A DNA stretch of 58,074 bases from Seminavis robusta (taxonomy: Eukaryota; Bacillariophyta; Bacillariophyceae; Naviculales; Naviculaceae). The notes under the pieces were generated by a model. It was not told the DNA's origin and made no database searches. It saw only the letters and a program-made list of their open reading frames with translations. Of this stretch, positions 43,152 through 54,363 are shown piece after piece; position 1 is the first letter of the stretch; the number at the start of each line of letters is the position of its first letter. A program made the position numbers and the translations under genes. The DNA is taken from positions 1 to 58,074 of the forward strand of contig CAICTM010000589.1 of the NCBI GenBank assembly GCA_903772945.1, in the 5' to 3' direction.

Positions 43152-43588
43152 AAGAGGAGATGAAAACGATTCGCTTCAAAGGTATGGCACATTACTCGAG
43201 TGGATTCAACTGGGTAGATCCGATGTTGGCGATGGAATGCACGTGTATTGAGAGTCAAATTTAGATAGGGTATGGCTACTAGCTAGTGTCTAGATTAGTT
43301 GATCCCCGCTGCAATTGATGTTTCTATGGTAGCTAGCACCAATCTACGGTTCCAAGAAGTTTCGCCCTTGGCACACCTATCGTTTATTCCTTTCCTTCGA
43401 ATTTGCAGCATCAAGAGGTCTAGCTCCTTGGCACAAGAACTCCTTTGCTGAGGTTGGGGAATGAACGATCGATGGTTCTGAAGTATAGCTTGTAACGAGG
43501 TTACATTGCAGAATCTCAGCAAAGCAGAAATTGCCTGCCGAGACAATAAGGTGAAAGTCTACGTTATACATGTTTGTTATGGGGCTGC
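43152..43588. other. Convergent intergenic stretch
   Basis: Lies between the 3' ends of the methyltransferase-like gene (plus) and the LRR gene (minus). No gene or clear repeat is seen apart from CTAGCTAG-type motifs near 43280. Confidence 0.5.
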
Positions 43589-46280
43589 TCAATCGGCAAG
43601 GCAAACCCCAGTGTTGTCGCAACAACTGGTGCAGCAATCATCACCACATTCGATTGTGGGAACTCCAGTTCCGGGGTTTGGCAAGCAGTCAGCCACAACT
43701 GCAACATCACCTGTAAAATATGCAAGATTTTTGCAGACAGACACTGGCACAGTGCCAGTGAACTGATTCCCATTCACCTCCAATCGACGCAGGTCAGTCA
43801 GTGACTCAATCTCATTGGGAATTGTGCCATCAAAGTTGTTATTGGCTAGGCCCAGCCACTGCAGGCCCGTCAAACGACCAAGGGATGAGCTGATAGTCCC
43901 AGAAAAGTTACAATCATTTCCCATAAAAGCAACAAGGTCTGTGAGTTTAGCATACAATTCTTCTGGGATTCTCCCTTCCATATTGGAGTAGGAAGCATCG
44001 AATTCGAGCAATTGGGTTGCCAGACCAATCTCGGAGGGTAAGGTTCCTGCAATGCCAGTGTGCTTCAACGAGATATAGAACAGGTGCGTTAGCAACCCAA
44101 TTTCACTTGGCAGGGTGCCCGTAAGCTTTATGAGAAGGAAGGGTTGAAAGATAAAGGGAATGTTCATATTCTTCATGGTTTGGGCTGCTTGTGCAATGAA
44201 AGAAGAGGCCAATAACTCACATCATTTTGATCAAATGCAAGAAAACCCAAAGCACTCAATTGGAACATTTCCAGTGGCAGAGACCCTGTCAGTGAATTGT
44301 TGCCGAGACGAAGTGTCTTCAAGGGGGGCATCCCCACATCAGAGGGGATTGTAGTTCCTCCATGGAGACTTTCAAACCATCTAGCAGGGAAGGGTCCCGT
44401 GAGTTGGTTATTGCCCCAGTGGAGCGACTCCAACGAAAAAGAGAGCAGCTTTGGCGGAAGCATTACACTTAGCATGTTGCCATGCAAATCTAGCCTATTC
44501 AGGTGGGCAACCGAGTGATCTCTGGTGGGAGAGGTCCATTGAGCTGATTCCCCCCTGAAAAATACATTCAAATGTGTAAGAAATCAATGACACAAGCCAC
44601 ATGTTCGGCCTAAAAGACTCACTAAGTTTTAGCTGAACAACTGTGTTCGCTTCTGAATGTACAGTCTCACAGGTCACCCCAGCCCACTGGCATTCATGAC
44701 TGGCAGAGAGCCACTGATCACCCCAGAGTCCGATGTTGATTCGCCAGTTACAATGTCTGGTTTATAGCAGAACTTAATTGATGCGCTTCCTTGGGGAGTT
44801 GCTGGTGGATTGCACTCCTTCCATTGTTGATGCCTTGTTGTTTGGTAATAGAAGAGAACTAAAAGAAACCTTTGCACCAAATTAGGGGCGTCAAACTCTA
44901 GCTGCATTGGATCCTGGTTGACAATCCAATGAAAGGCACTTTGCCTTGTTTCCAGCATGAACTCGTCGATTTCACTATCGTTTCCTTCTCCAATGTCTTC
45001 CGCATGTTGGAAATAGTTCTTACCCAAAATGATTGCCAAGCCAATTTCAATCTTGGGTGCTTCAACAGCATCTCTGGTTGTGGTAGGTGCCATGGTGCTG
45101 CTGCCATCCACATACACTGTCTGACTGCAGTGTCCAGTGCCACAGACAGCCCCCACAATGATAGCAGCCACAACCAAGAGGATGCATATGCCTCCCATGA
45201 GATAGAATGGCCAGTTGCTTTGCTGCCGGCCCTTCCGATTGCCATCCTCAGCTGTGGCAATGGGCAGGTCGTCCTCATTCATAGCAACCCGTCTTGCCTC
45301 TGCCAGGGACCCTTGTGGAGGCAGCTGTGTGTTCCCTTCATCAGCGATAGCTGAATTAATGTTTGGGTGTTGCTGCAGATTTTCCGTGGCGAGAGTAGCA
45401 TTTCTTCCAGAATCGTGATTTGTTTGTCGAGTGGATCCCATTGTGTGGACAGCATGGGCTCCTGGCACACTTTCTTGCATGTCAGCACCAGTGTTTCTTG
45501 AGAGGGATGGCATATCCACGGGCTGTGGGTTTTCTTGAATCCAAGTTGGTAATAGTGAGGAAGCTGCATCATCCTTGTTAACAAAGGAAGCCATTTCAGG
45601 AATGGCCGGGTTGCTCCCATCCTTGCCACGGAAAATTGAAGTGACCATTTGGCTGACCACCTCATCCTCTTTCTGTTCCTTTTGAATGGTTGGATCGATG
45701 CCAGTGTCTCCGTCTGATTCGGAGGAAATTTGTCGAACCGAGTATATATGGGTTTTTTGGTTGATTTTGGATTCCAAGCTTGCCATGGACGCAACATCCA
45801 TGAATGATGCCTCCTTCATGGTAGCTTTTTGTTGTTCCTTGAGGATTCTAATTTCATCAATTTTTTGTTGGCTTGCAGTGATACTCTTGCTGTCAGTGGG
45901 ATCTTGCGACGATTCTTCGGGAAGAGATGGTAAAACAGACTGATTCGTTGTTGGCTTGGTTTGCTGTGTGACTGGCTGAAAGGTAGGGTTCTCTACATCA
46001 TCCGAGTTACGTAGATTCTGAGCTGATGGATACATGTGTGGGACAAATAGCTCTTCATCATAAAAGTGTCGTGTCGTGTCGTGTCGTGTCGTGTCGTGAC
46101 AGAAGAAGCACAGCTCATGTCTTCTGGACTTGGGACGTTGATCAAACTGGGTGGTTCCGCTACAGACTCTACATCTTGCGTTGGTGGTTGTTGAATGGTA
46201 CTACTGGGCAGCATCCCATCACAATCAGCTCCACTGTCAGCTCCGGTTGGTTCATGTAGTGTGCTGGGATTGGAATCCAT
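43589..46280 (-). CDS. Transmembrane leucine-rich repeat protein, introns, two apparent frameshifts
   Basis: Minus-strand model. A probable first exon starts at 46280 (MDSNPSTLHEPTG) and is joined to the frame 44674-46035. That frame has a Gln/Ser/Thr-rich cytosolic part, then a TM segment YLMGGICILLVVAAIIVGAV (about residue 277-302 counted from 46035), then an extracytosolic stem (QRFLLVLFYYQTTRHQQW). The cap motif HECQWAGVTC lies near 44675-44705 in a different frame. LRRs follow (LDLHGNMLSVMLPPKLLS, LKTLRLGNNSLTGSLPLEMF, LTGTLPSEIGLLTHLF, LQWLGLANNNFDGTIPNEI), ending in a Cys-rich tail CGDDCCTSCC and UGA at 43589. Introns are inferred at 44555-44622 and 44126-44220. Frame breaks near 44720 and 44505 mean pseudogene or base-calling indels. 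It is probably a surface recognition or adhesion protein. Confidence 0.72.
44126..44220 (-). other. Intron in the LRR gene, 95 nt
   Basis: Donor GTGAGT at 44220 and acceptor ending AAAG at 44126. Splicing joins FDQND to LTGTLPSEIG, restoring the LRR consensus. Confidence 0.75.
44555..44622 (-). other. Intron in the LRR gene, 68 nt
   Basis: Donor GTGAGT at 44622 and acceptor TTTTTCAG ending at 44555. Splicing joins VVQLKL to GNQLNGPLPPEITRL, an LRR unit. Confidence 0.7.
46066..46095 (+). repeat. Microsatellite (GTGTC)6
   Basis: Six perfect GTGTC units. If the LRR gene starts at 46280, this repeat falls in its first intron or in a poorly conserved coding stretch. Confidence 0.97.
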
Positions 46281-46850
46281 GGTACGGTGCAGTATTCGAT
46301 GTGGACTACAAACGAAAAATGCTGCAGTCCATCGTATTATGCAATCGGTACCTCGATGCCAGAAACCGCGAACCAGGAGATCACCTCAGTCATGGACGAC
46401 GGATTAGTAGGAGCATAGGAAGAAATCAGCCGAGTCGAGTCAATTGGAGCCATACTGTAGCTGTTGTTATAGCTGCCGGTACATACATGCACTGGCCGCA
46501 GCGATCGAGAAAGAACGTGACTGCTATTACCGTACTATTACACTCCATGGTAAGGCCTCCAATTGAAGCACGAGGTAGTTGAGGTAGTTGAGGTAAATAC
46601 CGGTATTGGATGTCCGTGAAAGAAAATCATTTTATGTTAGACTACATGTACTGATCTAACTCGTGGGCTTTGCCAGCTTTACCTGAACTACCTATTTTAA
46701 CCAGTCTTCCGCGCTGCAAAACCCACCACCCAACCGCCACCATCCCACACCACATGTACCTACAGTATTCCATATCCTCTACAATGCTACATGCATACCA
46801 CCGGTATACCCTCCCCTTCAATAATAAAGACCATACAATAGCAATCTTCT

Positions 46851-46960
46851 GAGTGCTGACTCCAGTGATCAATCGCCGGCGAGTGATGATGGCAGTCATG
46901 GCTGTTCATGCGGTCGCAATAGTCGTTCTACGATGATTGCTATGCACGCACCAGTGTCAA
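46851..46960 (+). pseudogene. Fragment of the GIY-YIG/CCHC gene 3' end
   Basis: Aligns with 41415-41530 of the GIY-YIG gene: GACTCCAGTGAT-AATC, GAGTGATGATGGCAGTCAT, GCGGTCGCAATAGTC and GATTGCTATGCACG. The residues would be DSSDQ-ASDDGSHGCS, but small deletions break the frame and one knuckle Cys is lost. This is a 110-bp decayed duplicate 5.4 kb from the parent. Confidence 0.8.
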
Positions 46961-47091
46961 TGCCTTCCGTAGATAATCTACCTACTCCAAACCCCTGTTG
47001 AATTGTGTCAATGTCCCCTGAGGCCCTGAGGTATCACAGAAGAAGCAGCGGCATCTGGGTGGCTGGTGCTCATTCAGATGGCGAAAGTGCG

Positions 47092-47116
47092 GATTCGATT
47101 CGATTCGATTCGATTC
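47092..47116 (+). repeat. Microsatellite (GATTC)5
   Basis: Five perfect GATTC units in intergenic DNA. Confidence 0.97.
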
Positions 47117-47335
47117 GAGCTCCAGTTATTAGAGGACACTAGTACACGTACGGTAAAACAAACTTATTATTTTAAAAAGTTTAATAGACTATTTATGGCT
47201 TTTAGGCTTTTAGGCTTCTGGGGGCAACAAACGCGTCCATGGCATTAGATTTGCTTCGTCGTGAGAACGCCTCAGTAAAGAACTCATGAGAATGAAAGAA
47301 CAACGAATGACAGCGGTAGTTAAGGTAAATAAAGG

Positions 47336-47698
47336 GTTAAAGTTAAATCACACATGTAGTTGGGGTGTCGCGAGTCGCATTCAAAGTCTACCTTAACCCT
47401 ACCGTATTAGTTACCGGAACTAGCTACTGTACCGTACAGGTACACGTTTAACACCTATTAACTTGTCACTCGATGTTAAAGCTTTTTTAACTCCCGTATT
47501 TGGCGAGTTAATTCTGTGAGTGTTAAAAGCTCTTTCAACGATCGCTCTTTTTAACGTAAACAATATCGTATTTAACATCGTTTGGCTGGGCTTTAACATC
47601 GAATGTATACGCAATGTCACGTTAAAACGTCTATTCATAATTGACGATTTAACACCCAAATCAGATTGGATTTAACCCGCGATTAGCTTTGATTTAAC
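47336..47698 (+). promoter_or_regulatory. Cluster of TTTAAC/GTTAAA motifs upstream of the DDE gene
   Basis: TTTAAC occurs at 47447, 47486, 47550, 47571, 47592, 47648, 47671 and 47693. GTTAAA, its reverse complement, occurs at 47336, 47342, 47475, 47522 and 47621. The longer form CTTTAACATCG recurs at 47591 and, inverted, at 47471. Thirteen copies of a hexamer in 363 bp is far above chance. Placement just before a transposase-like gene resembles the subterminal transposase-binding repeats of DNA transposons, but no terminal inverted repeat was identified and no matching cluster was seen on the 3' side. Confidence 0.5.
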
Positions 47699-47875
47699 AT
47701 CTCATTCTAACAGTTTTGGACCGATTCAAACTGCTGCCACAATCAAGCAAAGACATCCACACACAACACACAATGGCGCATCTGTCGACGATCGTGCCGC
47801 TTTCAAGAGAAGAATATACAATGAAAGCCATGTGTTACGTCAATTCTGTCTATCAGATGAAGATAGGAAGAAAAT

Positions 47876-50757
47876 TTGGCTTCATGTGCTGTCGGTTCAA
47901 GCGTTTTTGCCGCTGTTGGGAGCTGGGAGTACGGGGCTCGAGGAATTGAACCTCATCACACTCTTGTTGCTGTTGCGACCATGATGAGAGACTTAGTCGA
48001 GAGGGCCGTTGAGGTCTGCCGCAATGTTCCACATTGGGGGGAGATTCACTTCTCCAATTCAGATTGTCTGATGGCTGTGGGGGTGGAGAACGAATCGACC
48101 TATTCGGAATCCAATACGAGACAATTCCATCGCGTGATGAAAGGCTTGGATCAAATCCACGGCCCTCCTTTCCATCCCAATACTGAAGAAGATAATACAA
48201 AACGTGCTGTGTACCTTGCAAGTCTTATTGTTGTCAATCCTGGAACCGGGAAGAAAGCAGCCCTTGCTTACATCATGCGAGTGGCTGGCTTCACTGATCA
48301 TCTGTGTGGCCCCGGCAAAGACTACGTTCGCGTCAGTCGACGAGTAACCGCAGCAAAGAAGAAAAAACCACCACCACCACCACCTGCACCACCTGCTATT
48401 GCTCCACAAAACGTCCCAAAGGCTCCACAGCACCGTCCACCAGCAGCGCATCCTTATCGAGCCAAGGCGCCAGTAAAAGAAGTGCAAGTTCATGATGATG
48501 ATTCGGTCGCCCCAAGCATGATCTTATCTCCAATGTCCGCTTCATCATTTTCCACGGCAAGTAGAGAACCTGCCCGCAAGAAATCCACCGTTGATGATGA
48601 AGATTTGGTTGATTTTTTCAATACCCCGCCATACTTTGCCTACGCCGAGACGATGCCACCATCATTTTCAAGTGCAGCTTCCGATGCATCTTCCCAATCT
48701 GTCAACCTATCCTACAAAGATGCCAAACATCGCCCGAAGAGCATTAACAGCAATATTTCCCATCTAACGACATCAAAGACGCATCGACGAACAACGCAAG
48801 CAGCTCAAATTGAGAGGCAACAAGGCCGTGAATTTGAAAATCTACGCAAATCGATGTACAAGGCTGGCACTGTCATTTACAAATTGGTAGCTACAAAGGA
48901 GAATACGCTACAGATGTTCAAATCAGCCGAAGCTGTGGCAAATTCATTAAACAGCCTTGTTGGAATCGACCTCCTTTCCGGAAGGGAGTTAGCAGAAGCC
49001 GTTCGAAAAGGCCGAGTTAATCAGTCGCCACCACGGCTTGGTCGGAAGGGAGAGGTCTCCGAAAATGTCTTCAAAGCGTTTTGCAATGCCGTCTTTACCC
49101 TTTGTGCAATTGAACAAGCCAACTGCGAAGAGAGAATGAACCGAGAGCAGCTCAAGAGTCAGGTTGGTGAAGTCTTGAACGAAATGAGAGCACGGAATGG
49201 TCTTGATGCCATGAATGATGCGAAATTCTACGGTCGCATTGAACGCGAAATCAGTCACCTGCAAGACCTTGAAAAGGCAGACTCGAGAGAAGCACTCCGT
49301 GTGCTCTGGTTGACATATCAAGCACAACAGAAACACTACATCAACTGGGAGCAGACAGCCATCGAGCTTGGATTTGCACGAGCACTGCTGCCAACAGAAG
49401 CTGCCGCAGACTTGGGCCACATCGTGTGGGATGATGACTTGCTTCACCGAGTGTTGCAGTTTTATGAAATGAATATTGCTCTTGATGGAACCGACCCATC
49501 AATTGGTGGCAGACAATCGCGAATTCCCTCTGCGCGTGGTATGAATGATGCTGGCAAAGCAGCCGCAAAGAGTGGTGCTTCAATGACGCTAATGTTCGGA
49601 ATGAATTTTGCCAATGAGGCCTTCCCTCCGCTGTTCATCTTTCCAACAAAGGCAAAAGAAAAAGCAAACTACAGACAGAAAGTTGAGTTTGCCGCATCGC
49701 TCCCTCAAGTTAAAGCTCAATTTGGCTTCAAGAGTCCTCGACAACACAACGTCCCCTTCGCAATGAACGCCAAGGGCGGAATGACGAAGGACATGCTAGT
49801 TGCATTCTTCAATCGCTGCGTACTGCCACTTTATCCAGATGCAGCAGACCGGAAAGGCAACCGACTATTGATTAAGATCGATTCTGGTCCAGGCAGAAAC
49901 AACCCAGAGCTGCTACGGATGCTCCGAGCAAGAGGCGTGCATCTCCATCCTGGTCTACCGAATGGAACAGAAGCAGGGCAAGAATGCGACCAGCTCTTTT
50001 CGTTGCTTAAGAAGCTAATCTACTCAAACAGAAACACGTTGTGGGCGGCGAGATACCGATTAGAAGGTGAAGGCGCTTCACTGTCGATGGGTGATGTGGG
50101 GCTGCTTGTGTTCGGTGGCGAAGTGCCCATGATTGATGGATCGACAATCCATCTTGTCAACGCCTTTGAAGAAGCAACAGACGCACAACACATTGCTGCT
50201 GCTGCCAAGAAATGTGGCTATTGCCCCAGCACAAGAGTTGCTCTCAAGTCAACGAAGATGAGACATGAGATCGTCGAATCAGAGGACGGAGATATTAATG
50301 AGGTTGAAGATCCATATGGTTGCCTTCTCAATGAACTGGAGTCACAGAACGATGATGCCGTGGAAGTGCTTTTAGATGAAGGATATGACTTGGCCATGAA
50401 TCTAAATCGCCGTGCAAAGAGAGTAACAGCAGCACAAACTCAAGGTCGAAACTCAACTATCACAATCCCCAACACGAGAGAGCGGCAGGATGCCATTATG
50501 GCCGTGTCTACTGCTGGTGGTTGGTTCCACGTAACAAACGGAGGAGCGCCAATGACATGCGATGATGCTCTTATTGCTCATGCCAGAAAGGAGATGCTAC
50601 AGCAGGCTGACGAGATGGAAAAACGCAAGAAAGAGAGTGACAAGACTGATGACCGTGCTATTGAAGCAAGAAAGATCTTGAATGCAAAAAGTGAAGCCAG
50701 TCAATGGCTGAAACCGGAACTGCAAGCCATGATCAGATGGAAACAAGGACCAAATCC
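47876..50757 (+). pseudogene. DDE-superfamily (DD35D) transposase-like gene, 5' part, interrupted by LINE A
   Basis: The N-terminal half has a Pro-rich linker (KKKKPPPPPPAPPAIAP) and Ser-rich stretches. The catalytic domain runs from about residue 490: NIALDGTDPSIGGR (D537), RLLIKIDSGPGRNN (D669) and LPNGTEAGQECDQLFSLLKK (D705). Thirty-five residues separate the last two Asp, as in pogo-like DDE enzymes. D-SGPGR and GLPN-T are wording I associate with diatom DDE-type proteins. A downstream part follows (ITIPNTRERQDAIMAVST). At 50757 the LINE begins without loss of frame. An earlier frame (47773-47940) may be a first exon or broken N-terminus, and the ATG at 47876 is uncertain. The C-terminus is at 54619-54937. 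It may be a transposase or a domesticated derivative. Confidence 0.75.
50738..50757 (+). repeat. Target-site duplication of LINE A plus copy, left
   Basis: TGGAAACAAGGACCAAATCC, repeated exactly at 54599-54618. It codes WKQGPNP in the transposase frame on both sides. Confidence 0.97.
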
Positions 50758-52963
50758 AAAGTGGCGCGAACTCCTCCACCATGCCTCCAAGCAAGGGCTG
50801 ATCAACACAAGGCAATTCGGTTCCGTCCCAGGGAGGTCAGCAATTGATCTCTGTTATATGGAAGAACTCGAGTACGAAGTATCACGTTGTTGTTTGCACC
50901 CCCTAATCAAGAATGACAATGACGCGGCTGCGTGCTACGATAGGATTCTCATGCACATTGCCAGTCTTGCAAGCCGGAAGATGGGTATGCCAGTGCGTGT
51001 CTGTAAAGTGAATGGAATGAATCTGGAACAGGCCCAGTACCATATCAAGACCACTCTGGGAACGTCAGTCACATTTCTCGGTCATACGGAGGAAGATCCC
51101 TGGCACGGGTCCGGCCAAGGAGCTGGGAACTCCCCTGCTTTATGGCTGTTTATTTCGAGCACAGTATTTGATTGTATCGAGCCCTATGCGACTGGTGCCA
51201 CCTTTGCCAGCCCAGATGGATCAAAGCAGGTCAAGCTGTTCATGACGGGGTTTGTGGATGATACGAATTCTAGAACGAATTGCTTTCTGACAAACACCAT
51301 TCCCTCAGTCCAGGTATTGGTGGAGAAGGCAACCAAAGATGCTCAATGGTGGAGTGATCTTCTATGGTCGTCGGGTGGCAAGCTGGAGGCTTCGAAGTGT
51401 TCCTTTCATCATCTCCGTTATGAGTTCAGATCCAGTGGCGAACCAAAGCTGGTCTCGGGGACTGACTTTACACCAACAATCAAGGTGACATCCACTGATG
51501 GGATCGCCACGCCAATTAAACCGGTCGACAACTACAAAGATCACAAGTCACTGGGTTGTTTCAAAGGCCCGGCTGGCAATCTCGCAGCACAGAAAGCAGC
51601 CTTGATCAAGAAATGCACCCATTACACCAGGGTTCTGAAAGGGTCCCCACTGAATCGACGAGAAGCCAACATGTTCTATCGAAGCATCTTCCTATCGAGT
51701 GTTGGTTACTGCTTGGAGACCACCTTCTTCAAGGATGTCGATCTCGATACCATTGAATCGGCTCCACGCAGAGCTGCACTTCAGAAGATGGGGTATCGAT
51801 TGAATACTGCGAAAGTGATCTGCTATGGTTCCTGGAAGTTGGGGGGCATCGAAATGTTTCGACTCGCTGACAAGCAGGGAATTGGGGTCATCCAGCAGTT
51901 CTTAAAGCACTGGAGGACGAGGTGCACCGACATTGGTGACCTAAGTGAAGTCACATATGCATGGTTGCAATTCCATGCCGGAATTGGCCGGCCAATCCTT
52001 GAGGATCTCGAAATCGATTGTCATCTCCCAGTCGGGCTGTTCCAATGCATGCGAAGATTCCTTCAATCCATTGGAGGCACGATTGAAGTGCACAATGCTC
52101 ACATTCCGCCGTTGCAGCGCGAGCAAGACTCCTATATTATGGATTGGGTGGGGTGGTATGGGGATTTCTCCGAGGCAGACTTGAAACGAATCAACTGTGT
52201 GCGTCTGTACTTCCAAGTTGTCACTGTAGCTGACATCACAACGGCATGTGGCACCTACATCCGGGAGGAGTTCTGGCATGGCTTCTCTAGTCCTCTGATG
52301 CCTCGCACCACCTACTTCAAGAGATTTCAAGATCGACCCAGGGATCCCAGGACTTGGTGGTTGTGGAGGAAAGCCTTATCCCTGTTCGCTCCGAATCTGA
52401 CGTTGGATGTACCCCTGGGGAGGTGGCTCGTCTCTGCTGACAAGCTCCGGATGCGCCACAGGTTCTTCTACGAAGTCGATGCCAACGTCGTCTATCAACA
52501 AGTTGACAATGAAGAGTCCGAATTCTGGATGTTCCAACATCCAGTCCCGAACAAGGAACGGACAGTTCATCGCTGGGAGTTCAGAGATGAGACCTACCTG
52601 GACGCCAGCATCCTACACAACTTGGTGCCACTGGCTCCCTGCTTCCCCCGTTCTTGCACCTCTGTCCAACCAGACTCTGGAAAGCGGCGAGTCCTAGACC
52701 TGACCCTCTTCAACAACAAGCGTGAGACAGTGGTAGTTGGTAGTGGTTTCACAGCAGGCATTCCTGCTCGTCCACTACCACCCACACCGACAACATTTGA
52801 GGATTTCCCTGCCACTTTGGAGCCTTGGGAAACAGCTCTTTATGACGAGCTTGAGTGGATGGTGGATGCCTACTCAGTCCTGCAGATTGTCACAGCCATG
52901 CCCTTCTGGGTGGCGAGTGATGGGGCTGCAGACATTGATGCAGGAAAGGCGAGTTTTGCTTGA
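50758..52963 (+). CDS. LINE A reverse transcriptase fused in frame to the DDE transposase ORF
   Basis: Reading continues without a stop from the transposase (47876) into the LINE, giving one 1695-codon frame. LINE residues show RT motifs NDNDAAACYDR (motif A, D1016), GSGQGAGNSPALW (motif B), TGFVDDTNSR (motif C, D1128/D1129) and a GGKLEASKC motif. The connection domain follows (RLYFQVVTVADITTACG), then the beginning of RNase H (WVASDGAADIDAG). The frame ends at a UGA (52961-52963) where the minus copy at about 31120 has UGG (Trp), a single-base nonsense change. The RT fingers are incomplete because of 5' truncation, so activity is doubtful. The fusion is a by-product of insertion phase unless expression shows otherwise. 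Confidence 0.88.
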
Positions 52964-54363
52964 GTTCTGGCAGACAATCGTGGTCAGATTGTGCTTCGGT
53001 GCTCTGGTCCCGTTTTTGGTATGGTTCCGACTTCCTACAGGGCGGAGGCCTATGGCATTCTATCCCCTACTTGCCTTCTTCGACGATTGCTGGAGTTCTA
53101 CGATCAGACCAGCATGAAGAATTATGTACACTTATGCGACAATGAATCTGTTACAAATAAGTGCGCTGGCTGTCTCGAGTACGAGGGCTGGTACCCCAAT
53201 GATTCGTTGGACTCCGACTGGGATGTCCTGCAACAGATCGAGGATTCGTTTCGGGCTGCCGTTACTGTGCCAAAGATGGAGCACATCAAATCGCACCAGG
53301 ACAAGCACAATGCCATCGAAACACTACCCCTAAAAGCACAACTGAACTGCAGAGCTGACAAACTGGCAGGCAGTTACATGAACAGACACATGCAACAGGA
53401 TCACTCCAAGGTACTCCGATTTCCGGCAAACCTGGCCCAGCTGCACCTTCCCAAAGGCACATGCACATACAAGCTTCCCAGAACACTGCGGCATCTAAGG
53501 AACGACCAGCCCTTGTTTGACCACATTGTCAAACTGAATCCCGACTGGGACGAGGACACCCCTGCACTGGTTGATTGGACAGCCCATGGTAGAGCTGTCA
53601 ACCGTCACGAGATCCACAAACCGACAATTGTGAAGTTCCTATTTCAATTGTTGCCAGTTGGGAAACGGGTCCACCGAGACGACCCCAAGTACGATCACCA
53701 CTGCCCCCGTTGCGGTGATGATCACGAGACAGAGACCCATGTTTACAGATGCCCGCATGTTGACGTGGATTTGTGGCGAGGGACCATGCAACGAGCGATC
53801 AGCACAAGGTTGCGCAAGGAGTCCACCGACCCCTTCCTCCTTGAAATTGTTTTGGATGGACTACAATACCACTTTGAAGATCGATTTCTCCACCCATGGC
53901 ATTACCCAGACAGGTATAGGGACCTTGTTGACACTCAAAATCTCATTGGTTGGGTTAACTTCCTGAGAGGACGTTTGTCCACGCACTGGGCTATATCTGC
54001 ATCGGGTCGGCTCCCAGGAGACAACCAAGACAGGGCAACTCTGGGTCACCAACCTAGCCTCACTGCTCATCCAGCAGTGGTGGAACCTGTGGGAGGATCG
54101 AAATACTGCCAGGCATGGCAGAGACAGGGAAGACCAGTGGAAGAAGAAGCACGAACAGCTTCAGCGGGAGGTGGAACTCATTTACGAGAAAGCGGATCTG
54201 ATCCCAGCGGAGCTGGTGGATTTTATCTTCAAGCGACCGCTTGACGAGCAAATGGCAAAGGGCCCAGGCGACATCAAAGCGTGGCTTGCCAATTGGCTGC
54301 CCGTCGTCGACAAGGCACTCAGGGACGAGCATGCACGCACAGCGCAGAACACTGACACAGGGT
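52964..54363 (+). pseudogene. LINE A RNase H and zinc motif after a nonsense codon
   Basis: Same frame as above, open from 52964 to 54244: YRAEAYG (Glu), LCDNESVTN (Asp), SHQDKHN and NCRADKLAG, then HHCPRCGDDHETETHVYRCP (zinc motif). A 14-bp deletion near 53990 (the minus copy keeps AGCATCAAGATGCA after CACTGGGCTA) shifts the frame. The true C-terminus (PLDEQMAKGPGDIKAWLANW, ending NTDTG UAA at 54364) is in another frame. The UAA here corresponds to UGA in the minus copy. Confidence 0.88.

Larger units (their letters stand above)
46281..47335. other. Intergenic stretch between LRR gene and transposase gene
   Basis: Apart from the GIY-YIG gene fragment and the GATTC microsatellite annotated separately, no gene is recognised. 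The upstream region of the divergent LRR gene lies at its left end. Confidence 0.45.

Noticed and set aside
37388..52963. UGA recoded as Trp (several UGA codons sit at Trp positions)
   Set aside because: The LRR gene and the minus LINE A copy end naturally with UGA, and the other LINE A copy has UAA at that same terminal codon. The affected genes also carry frameshifts, so ordinary nonsense mutation is simpler.
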